From Sanghuangporus weigelae (lineage: Eukaryota; Basidiomycota; Agaricomycetes; Hymenochaetales; Hymenochaetaceae), in NCBI GenBank assembly GCA_033182465.1, contig CP137328.1:124001-188000 (forward strand): DNA of 64,000 bases, written 5' to 3'. Of this stretch, positions 31,592 through 42,714 are shown in pieces; within the stretch, counting starts at the first letter, position 1; each line of letters starts with the position of its first letter. Below the pieces are notes generated by a model. That model made no database searches and was not told the origin of the DNA. It saw nothing but the letters and a program-made list of their open reading frames with translations. The position numbers and the translations under genes were made by a program.

Positions 31592-34500
31592 ATGTACAAT
31601 AAGCGATTGCCAATACAAGCATTGCATCCCCGATTACCTATTCGAGTGAAGGTTGGAACAAAGACCCTAGCAGTCAAAGCGTTAATCGATTCCGGAGCTA
31701 CATGCAGCACGATACACCCCAACTTGGTACGACACTACAGCCTATTCAAAAAGAGGCTTGATCACCCTCGACCTTTGAATAATGCGGATGGAAGTCCCAA
31801 CCAAGGAGGAGCAATCACGCACGAGGTCTACACATTAATTTTTGATGGACCTAAACCGCAGCCACAAACGTTGGCAGTAGCAACCACAGGACAGGATCAA
31901 GTGATCCTAGGAATTGACTATTTGGCCAAAGTCAATCCCGAAATTGATTGGAAGAATCAAGTATGGAATCGGAATGGTAATTCGATACCATTCGAGCTCA
32001 ACGTCATACGAGCTACCAAGAAACGAAGGCACAGGAAGCGCAAACGGAAACGGCAAACGAAAGGCAAACCTGACAAGACAAGACCTAGGCATAACACGAA
32101 GCAACAGGCTCAGGACAGAGACAACTATCGACACTCTGGAGCACCAGGAATAATATTTGCGCCAAGGAGAGACAACAATGGACACTCTCACGAAACGAAG
32201 CCACAAGCGAAGCCGGAAACCAGACCAGCAACACCAAGACTGGAACAGGCAAAACAGACGCCAGAAGTGAAGAGTCCGAGCACGGAAAATATACCAGACT
32301 CTGCAACGAAACAGCCACAACAGGAAACGGCAAACAAGCATCATCGAGATGAGGAGGAAATAAACTACACTCCCAAGCGATGGAAGAAACAGGCACCACA
32401 AGGAACGAGTATAGTGCAACGACGACCAAGGCACATACCGAGACGGATGATCCCAGCACGGCAACTGTACCAGACATCCGAAGGTGAAACACAAGATGTA
32501 ACAGGCAAGCATAGCCTAGACGAACAGGAGGAAATAAACGACTCTCCGAAACGTTGGAAGAAACAACCACCACAGAAGATACACCCACTGAGGCAAAACA
32601 TGCCGGAAGATCAAGAACTCTGGCCATCACCAGAAGAAAACCCGGGCATGAAGTATAGGATACGACCACGAAAGACACGGTATCCAGAGAAGCCAGTGGC
32701 AGGCATTATACGACCGAGAACGGCATCGTTAATGCGAGGAGCTAGTCCCACACCGAAGCGTACAAGATGGGCAGACAACGAAAGCGATATCGAGATGCAA
32801 GACGAGCGGGAGACAACAGAAGACACTCCTATGCGCGATATAGAACCAGAAGACATTGAAAGTCTTAGGATGACCAACCAACCAGCTACCCTTACCAGAA
32901 AGGAAGAGCTCGCTGCAAAGCTAGAGCTAGACATCAATCGAAATTGGTCACCAAGGCAGCAGAACCAAGTCTCACAGCCTCTGAACAAAGCGAGTTCAGT
33001 ATCCCAGCAGTATTCTCAACAAAAGGCAGCTGCAGAAGGACTACTAGGAACACAGAAACGAGATTGGCGAAAACTCCTACCAAAGGAAATAGAAGACTAC
33101 GCAGATGTCTTTGATCCTGACAAGTCAAGAAGGTTACCCAAGCATACGAAATGGGATATGGCGATTAACCTCAAAGAAGGAGTACCATTACCAAAACCAA
33201 GGCCTATTATCAAGCTCACACGAGAAGAGCAGGCAGCACTCGATGCTTATGTCAAAGAGTTACTTGACAAAGGATGGATTGAAAAGGTTCAACCACATGA
33301 ACCATGTCCGGTAGCAGCACCAGTCTTCTTTGTAGGAAAGAAAGACGGAGGAGCACGAGCAGTAACCGATTACCGAGACATCAACGACACGACAGTATCA
33401 GATCCATACCCGATACCGATCATGAGTGTTCTCCCAGAGAAACTGGAGAAAGGAAAATTCTTCTTTACACTCGACATGCGATCAGGTTACAACAACCTGC
33501 GAATCCGAGAAGGAGACGAGTGGAAGGCAGCATTCCGAGTTGGCAATGCAGTCTATAAGCCAAAGGTCATGATGTTTGGAATGAAGAACTCACCTGCAGT
33601 ATTCCAACGATTCATGAATGACAACTTCGAATATTGGCTCAGGACAGAAGAAGCACTCAACTATTTGGACGACCTTATTGGTCAAGCACAAACTGAAGAA
33701 GAACATTGGAAACTCCTCAGGGCAATTCTACAGAAATGCCGAGAGCTCGACATTTACCTCAAAATCGAGAAATGTCACTTCCTCCAAACCCAGCTCGACT
33801 ACTTGGGATTTGTAGTAGGAACGAAAGGCATCCAGATGGATCCTTATAAGCTCAAAGCTATTCACGAATGGCCAGTGCCAAAGACGAAACGACAAGTTCG
33901 AAAGTTCCAAGGATTTTGTAACTTCTACCGAAGATTCATCAGGAACTATGCCGATACATTCGCACCTATTGGCGACCTTATCAAAAAGGATCGCAAGTTC
34001 ATATGGGCAGAGGCACAAGATAAGGCATTCGAAAGTATCAAGAAGGCATTCGAAACGGAAGTCGCATTGGCAATGCCAAAGCCAGACAAATCATACACAT
34101 TGGAAACCGACGCATCCGATGTAGCGATTGGTGCAGTCTTACAACAAGAAGACAACCAAGGAGAACTGAGACCTTTAGGTTTCATGTCGAAAACTCTAAC
34201 AAACACCCAACGAAACTATCCGACGCATGACAAAGAGATGCTAGCAATCATGGAAGCACTCAAGCATTGGAGACACCTATTGGAGGGAACCAAAGAACCA
34301 GTAACAATCCGAAGCGATCATGCAAACCTCCGATACTTCATGACAGCTCAGAATCTATCGAGACGTCAAGCAAGATGGGCACTAGAGTTATCACGATATA
34401 ACTTCAAGATTCTCCATTGGCCAGGCAAGAAGAACCAAGCTGACGAGCTATCACGACGATCCGACTATATGCCAGAGGACAAGGACAACTTAGGAGTTAC

Positions 34501-36070
34501 CTTGTTACCTCCTGATACGATCAAGCAACAAACATTGCGACGAACGGAGATCAACGGTCTATACAAGCTAGAAACTGAAATGGTCACTATCTCTGATCCT
34601 ATTATCCGAACGATCAAGAGGAACTACAATACCGAGGAGGCTAAGAAGGAAATTCAGGCGATCAAGCAGAGCAACGGCTACAGTTACAGGAACGGCTTGC
34701 ACTACGTAACCAATGCATTATATATCCCGCCGTCCGCCAACCTACGAGCGTTGCTAATCCGAAGGCGCCATGATCACAAACTTGCAGGCCACCCAGGAGC
34801 AGAAAAGACCATAGAGCTTGTAAAGCGATCATACTATTGGCCGAAGATGGAAGAAATGATCCGAGCATATACCGCAACCTGCGACATATGTCAGCGTGCA
34901 AAACCGATTCGACAGTTTCGAAATCCGCCGCTCCAACCGTTGGAGGCACCACATCAACCATGGGAAACCATAACCTGTGACCTGATTACCGACTTACCAG
35001 TCAGCAATGAAGGCTACAGTGCGATACTCGTTATAGTGGACAAACTCACTAAAATGGGGAAGTTCATTCCTTGCCAAGGAATACCCAATGCTAAGCAGTT
35101 GGCACGTTTGTTCCGCCAACATGTCTTCAAATACTACGGGGCCCCTAAACGAGTAATCTCCGACCGAGGTAGCAACTTCACCGCGCAATTCCTCAAGGAG
35201 TTCTGCAGACTCATCGATGTCGATTGGAAAACTAGTACAGCGTATCATCCACAAACCGATGGTCAAACCGAGCGACTAAATCAAGAGCTTGAACAGTACT
35301 TACGCTGCTATGTGTCCTACCGACAAACAGATTGGGCAGAGTACATCGATATAGCAGAATTCGCCTACAACAACAGGAAGCACAGTACTACACATCAGTC
35401 ACCATTCTATACACTGTATGGATGGCATCCTCACCTGGACGTTGCGGAGACCGGTGATTCAAACGTCCCAGAAGCAATAAATCACCTAGAGGAGCTTCGA
35501 CAAGTACAGCAAGAAGCCTATAATTCGATTAGGCAAGCGAATGAGGCAATGAAGCTTTATGCAGACCTGCATCGAGGCAAACTGCCAGAGTACAAGCCGG
35601 GAGACGAAGTGTTACTAGACATGAGGAATCTCAGTCGATTGGAACCAACGAAGAAACTTGCAATGAAATGGGCAGGGCCTTATAAAGTCGAGAAGGCAGT
35701 CGGACAAGTGTCATTCAGATTACGCTTACCCGAAACCCTTCCGATCCACCCAGTGTTTCATGCGAGTCTTCTCAGGCCTTACAAACGAAAGGAATACCCT
35801 GGAAGACCCACTTTGGATGAACCACCACCTATTGAAGTGGAGGGAGAAGCAGAGTACGAAGTGGAGACAATTCATAATACGAGACGTCATCGGAGCAAGG
35901 TCCATTACCTTATCCAATGGAAAGGATACCAGGAGCGAACATGGGAGCCACTTGACAACCTCAAGAACTCCTATCAAATGATCGAAGCATTCCATAAAAA
36001 GTATCCTCAGGCAATCCAGCCATCGAACCTTAACCAATGGATCGCCGCACGAAAACGAGTTAGGCAATAG
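31592..36070 (+). CDS. pol: Pol polyprotein with chromodomain
   Basis: 1,492 residues, one open frame starting about 100 bases after gag. Order: aspartic protease (ALIDSGATCSTI, near residue 30); a long basic, Pro/Gln-rich linker; reverse transcriptase with YLDD; RNase H (TLETDASDVAIGAVLQQ); integrase with an HHCC zinc part (HDHKLAGHPG...CDICQRAK) and the DDE core (VISDRGSNFTAQF, TDGQTERLNQELEQ); and a C-terminal chromodomain (VHYLIQWKGYQERTWEP). The chromodomain usually guides integration to particular chromatin. The linker between protease and reverse transcriptase, of more than 300 residues, is unusually long. Confidence 0.93.
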   Translation: MYNKRLPIQALHPRLPIRVKVGTKTLAVKALIDSGATCSTIHPNLVRHYSLFKKRLDHPRPLNNADGSPNQGGAITHEVYTLIFDGPKPQPQTLAVATTGQDQVILGIDYLAKVNPEIDWKNQVWNRNGNSIPFELNVIRATKKRRHRKRKRKRQTKGKPDKTRPRHNTKQQAQDRDNYRHSGAPGIIFAPRRDNNGHSHETKPQAKPETRPATPRLEQAKQTPEVKSPSTENIPDSATKQPQQETANKHHRDEEEINYTPKRWKKQAPQGTSIVQRRPRHIPRRMIPARQLYQTSEGETQDVTGKHSLDEQEEINDSPKRWKKQPPQKIHPLRQNMPEDQELWPSPEENPGMKYRIRPRKTRYPEKPVAGIIRPRTASLMRGASPTPKRTRWADNESDIEMQDERETTEDTPMRDIEPEDIESLRMTNQPATLTRKEELAAKLELDINRNWSPRQQNQVSQPLNKASSVSQQYSQQKAAAEGLLGTQKRDWRKLLPKEIEDYADVFDPDKSRRLPKHTKWDMAINLKEGVPLPKPRPIIKLTREEQAALDAYVKELLDKGWIEKVQPHEPCPVAAPVFFVGKKDGGARAVTDYRDINDTTVSDPYPIPIMSVLPEKLEKGKFFFTLDMRSGYNNLRIREGDEWKAAFRVGNAVYKPKVMMFGMKNSPAVFQRFMNDNFEYWLRTEEALNYLDDLIGQAQTEEEHWKLLRAILQKCRELDIYLKIEKCHFLQTQLDYLGFVVGTKGIQMDPYKLKAIHEWPVPKTKRQVRKFQGFCNFYRRFIRNYADTFAPIGDLIKKDRKFIWAEAQDKAFESIKKAFETEVALAMPKPDKSYTLETDASDVAIGAVLQQEDNQGELRPLGFMSKTLTNTQRNYPTHDKEMLAIMEALKHWRHLLEGTKEPVTIRSDHANLRYFMTAQNLSRRQARWALELSRYNFKILHWPGKKNQADELSRRSDYMPEDKDNLGVTLLPPDTIKQQTLRRTEINGLYKLETEMVTISDPIIRTIKRNYNTEEAKKEIQAIKQSNGYSYRNGLHYVTNALYIPPSANLRALLIRRRHDHKLAGHPGAEKTIELVKRSYYWPKMEEMIRAYTATCDICQRAKPIRQFRNPPLQPLEAPHQPWETITCDLITDLPVSNEGYSAILVIVDKLTKMGKFIPCQGIPNAKQLARLFRQHVFKYYGAPKRVISDRGSNFTAQFLKEFCRLIDVDWKTSTAYHPQTDGQTERLNQELEQYLRCYVSYRQTDWAEYIDIAEFAYNNRKHSTTHQSPFYTLYGWHPHLDVAETGDSNVPEAINHLEELRQVQQEAYNSIRQANEAMKLYADLHRGKLPEYKPGDEVLLDMRNLSRLEPTKKLAMKWAGPYKVEKAVGQVSFRLRLPETLPIHPVFHASLLRPYKRKEYPGRPTLDEPPPIEVEGEAEYEVETIHNTRRHRSKVHYLIQWKGYQERTWEPLDNLKNSYQMIEAFHKKYPQAIQPSNLNQWIAARKRVRQ

Positions 36071-36324
36071 TTGCATCACATGCACTCCACCCGATGGAGC
36101 CGCTTATGGATCCACAATAGAGACGATGAGTAAGGTCCCCAACGACCTTACCAAGCGATGACATCAATGTGGCACACCAAAGCGAGAGCAGAGATAGAAG
36201 AATTAGGCAAGACATCGCCGACATACCAACAAGATGGTATAAAACATGGAGAACTTCGAGCTGAACGAACAACAACTCGAATCTCAACAGCTCTACTTCA
36301 CTGCAGACGAACCACTACTCAGCT

Positions 36325-37323
36325 ATGCCTATCTTCGACGAGCTACATGCATTCTGTCAACCAGAAGATGCACCAGAATGGACATTTGCACTTAGGCCAC
36401 CGACCGAACGTTATCAATGGCCACAGCTGTGCAACCGATTCAACGAAGAGAACTACGAAGACGAAATCGTACCCCTATGCCCAGGAAAGTACTTCGACGA
36501 TCTATTTGACAAGTGGAACGCAGTCCACCACAACCGAGACGAAATACCCCATCTTATGATGGCGAATCACTCAGACGAGTGGTTATTCAAACTCAGTAAC
36601 CCTCGAGACGCAGCATTACGCCGACTCAATGATGATGCATTTCTAACCTACGCGATCGAACTCGAAACACAAGCATTACATCGAGGCAAGATCGACTTTA
36701 GGCACGAAACAACATACAAGAACATCATGGGCATCTATCATTCGGCAATTCAAATTTGCGCCTACCGACGAGACATGACTACCGCAATTCTTAACCGAAT
36801 GATGCGATGGAGTCACTATCATCCGATGAGCATCGATGCAATGAAGTACATTATATACATAGCCGACCAGACGGGCTTCTATGCATCCCACACCATGCAG
36901 TTCATGACGGTACTCAACATGACAAAGTATTACGAAGGAACGAGATACCGAACGGTTATTGAAGCGAGGAACTCCACTACGGACGAGGTACCACTCGACA
37001 ACATCGAACACCACGTAGTCGAAGGCAAAGAGGTTAACTACGACCCTCATTACCTTATGGAACTCAACAACCGAGAGGAAGAAGCCAGAGAAAAACTACA
37101 GGCTACACGACACCCATTGCTGGAAGATCTGATGATCTCAGTCTACCAGTACCCGAACGAACTCTACCAACCGGACGAGATGCTTACTATGTCAGAACAG
37201 GAGGACATGTACATACACTCCGACGATACAGAGTCAAGTGAAGAAGGTGAAAGCAGGGAACTATATACCCCAGCGAACTCGGCCCAGACTACACCTGAGG
37301 CTGAAGAATCCGAAGATTTGTAA
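36325..37323 (+). CDS. Extra frame after pol: 332 residues, unknown
   Basis: An acidic, Tyr- and His-rich protein with no membrane segment. Motifs include FDELHAFCQPEDAPEWTF, WPQLCNRFNEENYEDEI and a C-terminal acidic Ser/Glu stretch (SDDTESSEEGESRELYTP). It sits where env-like genes occur but lacks signal peptide and membrane anchor. Composition matches the rest of the element. Function unknown. Confidence 0.55.
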   Translation: MPIFDELHAFCQPEDAPEWTFALRPPTERYQWPQLCNRFNEENYEDEIVPLCPGKYFDDLFDKWNAVHHNRDEIPHLMMANHSDEWLFKLSNPRDAALRRLNDDAFLTYAIELETQALHRGKIDFRHETTYKNIMGIYHSAIQICAYRRDMTTAILNRMMRWSHYHPMSIDAMKYIIYIADQTGFYASHTMQFMTVLNMTKYYEGTRYRTVIEARNSTTDEVPLDNIEHHVVEGKEVNYDPHYLMELNNREEEAREKLQATRHPLLEDLMISVYQYPNELYQPDEMLTMSEQEDMYIHSDDTESSEEGESRELYTPANSAQTTPEAEESEDL

Positions 37324-38025
37324 ACAACTCTTCTTTTATGCAACCCCTTTCCCATATCGTGACCCGACATGGTCAATTATGCATTTCATTCTTACCTTAT
37401 GATATTTATGGTCACATCCGACCAAATTATGCTTTATGCACCTCTTTATTTCACGCTTATTCGGCCAACCAGCACAAATGAAGCACTATGCAGAAGTGTC
37501 AAAGAACCTACAAGGGCCTAGACATTTTGTATATTGTTTTATTGTGCCGGCTCCGAATTAGCAGATTATGCCTACCTTTTATTATCCTCTATGCAACGGA
37601 GAAGCCAAAAGTTTACGTGAAGTCACTCCCTTGCATCATGCTAGGATGTGCCTTCACGCTGAAAGGCACTCCAATTACACTCTTTCTTCGAAAAACTCCA
37701 TTTGGGGGTTGAAGAGCCGTAGGTAAACACCTGGAACTTCACTCCCAAATTGGTATAAAACTTATTCATTAACGACTTTATGATTTCTTTCTTATCACTT
37801 TCAATTGCGTCATATTCTTTACATGATGCACATTTCATATTCATATCCCTTCCCACCACCCTTTACAAGTCAATGTCTTCCCAGACACCCTTTTCACGAC
37901 GTTCCTGCGAAGCAATACCTGCATTTTCGACGACTGGATCGATATCCTCAACGTCATAACCGAGCGCGAGGTGAACTCGAAGCGCGACAGTAGTAACATC
38001 GCGCTGGAACGATTGCATTTCGAAG

Positions 38026-38271
38026 TCAGCCTCCTAGAGGATGATTAACAACTCGAAACGGCACAGAGCATGCATCACTTACCTGAGCACGCCTCTTACG
38101 CTCCAAAATCCAATGATTTATGCCGAAAATCGCGACAATAACGACAAAAACAGTAACAGCAGCGGCGACTTTCGACATTTTGGGAGCAGAGATGATGATG
38201 GTTTGATAGCAAGAATCAACCATCACTAGGCGACCCTTTATCCGAGCTTTCTCACGGATTAGGATGAACAT
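38026..38271 (-). CDS. Antisense open frame with one membrane segment, near the right LTR
   Basis: An 81-codon frame on the opposite strand with a strong hydrophobic helix (VAAAVTVFVVIVAIFGI) followed by a basic cluster (ERKRRAQ). A second open antisense stretch lies just downstream at about 38,030-37,868. Together with the long gap (37,324-38,290) that the main frames do not use, this hints at an antisense gene carried by the element. No family is recognised. Confidence 0.35.
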   Translation of the reverse strand: MFILIREKARIKGRLVMVDSCYQTIIISAPKMSKVAAAVTVFVVIVAIFGINHWILERKRRAQVSDACSVPFRVVNHPLGG

Positions 38272-38290
38272 TTCTCCGAAAGTTCATCTT

Positions 38291-38303
38291 AGGGGGGGTG
38301 TAG
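38291..38303 (+). other. Polypurine tract before the right LTR
   Basis: AGGGGGGGTG immediately before the right LTR, the usual plus-strand primer of an LTR retrotransposon. Confidence 0.6.
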
Positions 38304-39814
38304 TGAAAGGATCCGCTCAAAAACTCGCATCAGGATCGACACGATCAACAGATCTACACGATCAGCTTTCCAAACGCGACCGGTAACCAAGCCAGCTATC
38401 AAGGCCCAAGCAATCGAGCGGCCTAAGCAACAGTAACCCGTTACCACCCGAGCGCTAGAAGCACCGAAGCGGATACGTAATCCCGCTAACAGCTAACACC
38501 GCCGACCGCCTATTACCGCGGACTACCACTCTAACGCCGCCGACCAAGCAACCAGAGCGACCTCGATCAAAAGAAGCGATCAAACTTCTTAGAAGTCCAG
38601 AAGCACAACTACTAAAGCCTAAACGCTAAAAGGCTAAAGGCTAATAAGGTTTATGGAGACCTCACTGGCATTTCAGCACTGTCAAGTCTGTGCACGAGTT
38701 TACATGGTCCTTTATGAAGTATACTACTTAGTATGCACGGCAACGGTTGGTACGCGTGACTGTCACATCGAAACCGAGCGACACCTTCAGGATACAATGC
38801 ATTCCAATCCACCAAGCCCAATAGTACCCAAGAAACGAGAGGAACTCACGATCACAACTCGGACCCCTCGAACTGCGAACCCGATAACTTGGAGAATGAT
38901 TGGATGGTATAGACCGGAGTTGCACACACCATGTCCAGCATCTACGATACAGGCAAACCTTTATTTACCGAGAGATGCGAACCTGGAAACCAAGCAATTA
39001 CAACTCCTTATACAACGAAGGATATGGCGCTACATTCGCGATATACGATACGAAGGCAAAGCATGGCTAGTCACCAGAACCCAGCAGAACCCACCAGCAG
39101 AGCTTATGCAGTTCATGATATGCCTTGGACCATACTCTACACCGACCCGACACCTTAACACTGACGTGCGAGTTATGCTTACCCTCGCTGGACCTCGAGA
39201 TGAATTCCGAAGAATCACATACCGAGCAGCCTACATCGCTCCAAGAGCAAAGATGCCACTCAATGACGGCAATGACATCGTTATGGAGTACTGACAGTGG
39301 AGCATTCCATATCGGAGCACCACCTCTATTGTCTCAGTCAGCAACTCCAAAGAATTCTGTCATAGTGGAGACGACCTTACAAAGATTGGAGCAAAGTGGA
39401 GCGAAGCGCAGCAGGATGACAAAGGAACAGATGTAATGGTGGAGGAAAGTGGAGTAAAGTGGAGACAGGATGAGTAAGAAATAGGACGGAAAATGGAATA
39501 TCTGGGAGCATAAATAGCTGTAGGATTAGGCCCTCATTTCCCCATCTTTCGATCCTCTTAACACACTGGTGTAAAGCTTGCCCTACAGCGAGCTATTACT
39601 GTGTGCTTTGTACTATCACGCCTCTTGGAAATCCCAATCTGCTTTACTATTACCTCGTATCTGAAAGCATCCATAACTCGGACCGCGACTAGGAAGGCTA
39701 GTAAGGGACCGCGTGGTACAGCCAGACGTGGGTAGATAAGATCACCTCTGCACAACACACCGCTGCTTAGGCAAAAGGATCAAACCGGTGTAACCCCGGG
39801 CCTACTCGCTAACA
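38304..39814 (+). repeat. Right LTR of the Ty3/gypsy element
   Basis: Same length and ends as the left LTR, offset by 10,779 bases. All translated stretches are identical to the left LTR. It is followed directly by ACAAT, the target duplication. Confidence 0.92.
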
Positions 39815-40245
39815 ACAATGCCTTATTGCCAACTTTTTTGACATAGTCATACGTGACTTGACCATTTTTATCAATCTTTATTGTTACGTTCTTTAGTGAA
39901 TTGAACTCCTCAAGATAAAAATATTGAATTGGCACGCTCACCCGTGCATTTGAAGGTACTATTGCAAGCTCAAACCAGCTCCACGAGCCTTTGTCAGGGG
40001 ATGACACCCATCCTTGATGATGGGAGACTGTCGTGAGACCTACGGAAGAACCCTTGTGCTTTAGGACTTCACCATCAATTGATTACGTGAGCAGCCAGCA
40101 GTGCTTTTGTGCAATCGCGCTATTGGATGTAACTTCAAAAGCTGTACTGGCACGAGCAGTGAACTTGGTAGCTTCCTAGAGGATGGTGAGCATGAAGTAC
40201 AGTCGTAGGTATTAGGTTATAGCTTACAGATAAAGAGGCCGACAT
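39815..40245 (-). pseudogene. 5' half of GxGTW host gene copy 1
   Basis: The ATG at 40245 begins MSASLS; an intron follows, then EATKFTARASTAFEVTSNSA, closely matching the relative at 59932 (MSVSGNSLS/AATKFTARAS). The module continues SSPDKGSWSWFELAIVPS and, after another intron, IDKNGQVTYDYVKKVGNKALL, where the retrotransposon enters at 39814/39815. The reading frame already has a TAA where the relative has CAA (LMQP to LT*S). The remainder of the gene lies at 27524-26846. Confidence 0.75.
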
Positions 40246-42714
40246 ATTGCGATTGAGATCAATGGAAAATCATCAAGGAGATAAATTCAAAATTGAGATT
40301 GCGAATACACTGGAAGTAGAGATATATCGAGCTGGCTTCACTGCTATGGACTTTTATACATAATCAACCCTCTCCTGCATGTGAGAGTTCGCCTTATAAA
40401 GGCATAGATAGAATTAGAACAAGTACAAACCAGATCATTATACATGAAAGAGGTGGCGAGGTCCGCGAGAAATAGGGATATGAAGAGAGACGGACACGGC
40501 ACATAGACGACGCACCATCTAGCAAATTCTACATCCCGGAATGTACAGAGAAGGATGGCTCAATGTGGAGCATTATCATAGTATGTACTGCTTTGAGATA
40601 CAAATCTGCAATATAAGTCCATCTATGGAGTGAAGTTGGACTTAATTCTTGCTTCCGATTTGGTCAACATGCTGGAGGAATAGTGGACAGAATATGCTTC
40701 TGGACACTGTAAGTTTCCTTGTCTAAGGAAAACATAGGCAAAAGCCATAGTTAGGATAAGCTGAGATTCATATCAGTCTAGGACAGCACGAGCGATGGTC
40801 ACGATGGTCGACATGCCTGACGCAGGATGACTGAACAATCGTCAAAGCTATCTTTTGCTCTTATCTTCGATTTCACGACTGACCTGTTCTGGCTTAGTTG
40901 AGAAATCTCTGTTCTACTCCTGCATGATCGTTTGAAAAGCTGCGCTAGATTCAAAGTTTTGGCTTCTTTGACAAGCCACCCAAAATAGCTCTGACAGACA
41001 TCGATAGCTTTAAAATTGAACTCTTTCGCCAAAAGCTTCCTGAAAAGGTGTTCTTCCAGATCGTACAGTTACGCACCTCAAGCATCTGATTTGTGGGTGG
41101 TATCAAAGGTAATGTTTCCATCATCCACTTTAGAAGATATGTAAAAACAAGAATAATACGAGGTTTGAACCATGAGATCAAGCACTTTTTTGCTCAGTAC
41201 CTTTCCCAGGCTATGAGTTGTACGTATGACTACGACAAGAAGAGAAAAGCGGAATGAAGACTTTGCACGCTACTACATGTTGGCGTAAATATCCGGCTTG
41301 TCACGTGTACGGTAAAGGATGTCCAGAGGCTTTACTTGGTATCTCTTAGCTTTGGTATGTGAAAAGCATCCTTCGGCTACTCCAGATAAACTGCACGAAG
41401 CTGATGAACCAAAGTGAGAATCACTGCATCATCTAGAAGGGAAGATATGTATGAATAGAGCATATTGACAACAGTCAAAATTTCAGACCATATCAAAAAA
41501 TGATACCCGCACTATCAAAAAATGACAGTTACCTAAATTGCTACATAGTAGCCATGTCTTGCTTACGTTGAGTTTTAGTTTTGTGACCGAACTTCTGCTT
41601 GTATTGCAAACTTGTCCCCTCCAATATGCAAACTGACATCACATAAAGAGCAAAATAGTGAATGCTAAGTGAATCACAGAGTTGTCAACTTATGCAGCAT
41701 TTTCTATGAGTTTGGCTGTGGTCTTTAGTGTGTGCATCCGACTGGTTGTCACTTACTATTCCTCAAAAGGCTATCATTAATTAGAGCCCTATCTTCCTTA
41801 CAGGGCTTACAAAATTATGAGCCGTCACCTTATCAAAACTTGAAACACGTTGCCAATATGCTCTAATACCAAACTATGATATTTGGGATTATCCTTATTA
41901 GGTTAAGTATCTAGATCTCTTCCAAAGTTGTCCTTTGGGCTGAGTGGCAACTTCATCCGTTCTGTCCAGCAAGCTTCTCTGCTATTCGTACGTACGATTC
42001 TTCAGAATACTGAACAACGAAGTCGGACATGTCCTATCATCTTGCTCACCATCTTATCTTACACACTCAATTCATTTATCGATGGTACCTGCTGGCAGAA
42101 CTCCATGTGCTCTATCATGACAAGATATCCTCGGGGAATTGATGGGGATCTCACAGAAGCAACTCGGGTCTTGACTCATAGCAGTTGGATGGTTTCCAAA
42201 TAGAGCTTGCTGTGGGTGAGGATGCATAGCAAGACCACATGCTCATGTATCATTTTGATGTCGTCTTTGAAGCTTTGTTCCTTTTCATGTATGCTGCCTT
42301 ATTGTCATGATCCACCACTTAGAACAGACTGATCGGAGAAAAGCAGGGACCAATGCTTGAGTTTTATAGTAGAATGAACGGCAGATATCTCCTCACATCT
42401 CTCACAAATCTACAAAAACTGATTCATGGTTTGTAGTCCTTTTGTTAAGGTGTGCTAGAGTTTATACCTGATTATCACGACCAGGATAAGATCGATCAAC
42501 CTGAAGAGGACTACAGCTTCTGTTCTCACTCAATATCGAAACAGTAAAAGGAAACAATTTTCCCTTCCACCCGTGTTTTGCGCAGACGTGTCCCAGCAAT
42601 GCTCTTGCCGCGAGATTTCTCCGATGACCTGTTCCAAAACTCAAAAATAATGTTTAGGTGCACACTATTGAGCTTCCACAAATGTTCGTACCCTCTTCGA
42701 CACTCGAAATAGTC
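40246..42714. other. AT-rich stretch with a coding-like minus-strand piece at 40800-41140; no nameable gene
   Basis: The minus strand at about 41,080-40,880 reads LEEHLFRKLLAKEFNFKAID and then VCQSYFGWLVKEAKTLNLAQ, a helical, coding-looking peptide without a recognised family. It may be debris of a transposase. The rest is AT-rich with many stops. Confidence 0.3.

Larger units (their letters stand above)
27525..39814 (+). mobile_element. Ty3/gypsy chromovirus-type LTR retrotransposon, looks whole and very young
   Basis: 12,290 bases: left LTR 27525-29035, right LTR 38304-39814, both 1,511 bases, beginning TGAAAG and ending CTAACA. The five-base target duplication ACAAT lies at 27520-27524 and 39815-39819. 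All the open frames in the two LTRs are identical, so insertion was very recent. Inside are a self-primer-type site, an extra coiled-coil frame, gag, pol (protease, reverse transcriptase, RNase H, integrase, C-terminal chromodomain), a further 3' frame and a polypurine tract. I see no break in the main frames. It sits inside host GxGTW copy 1. The domain order and chromodomain define a fungal chromovirus. Confidence 0.93.

Noticed and set aside
31907-33128. Long minus-strand frames opposite pol (up to about 200 codons)
   Set aside because: They are mirror images of the strongly biased pol coding strand, with Leu/Cys/Ser-rich nonsense composition and no motifs.
27874-39294. The two identical 213-codon frames as a tandem gene duplication
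   Set aside because: Each lies at the same place in one of the two LTRs. They are one element's terminal repeats.
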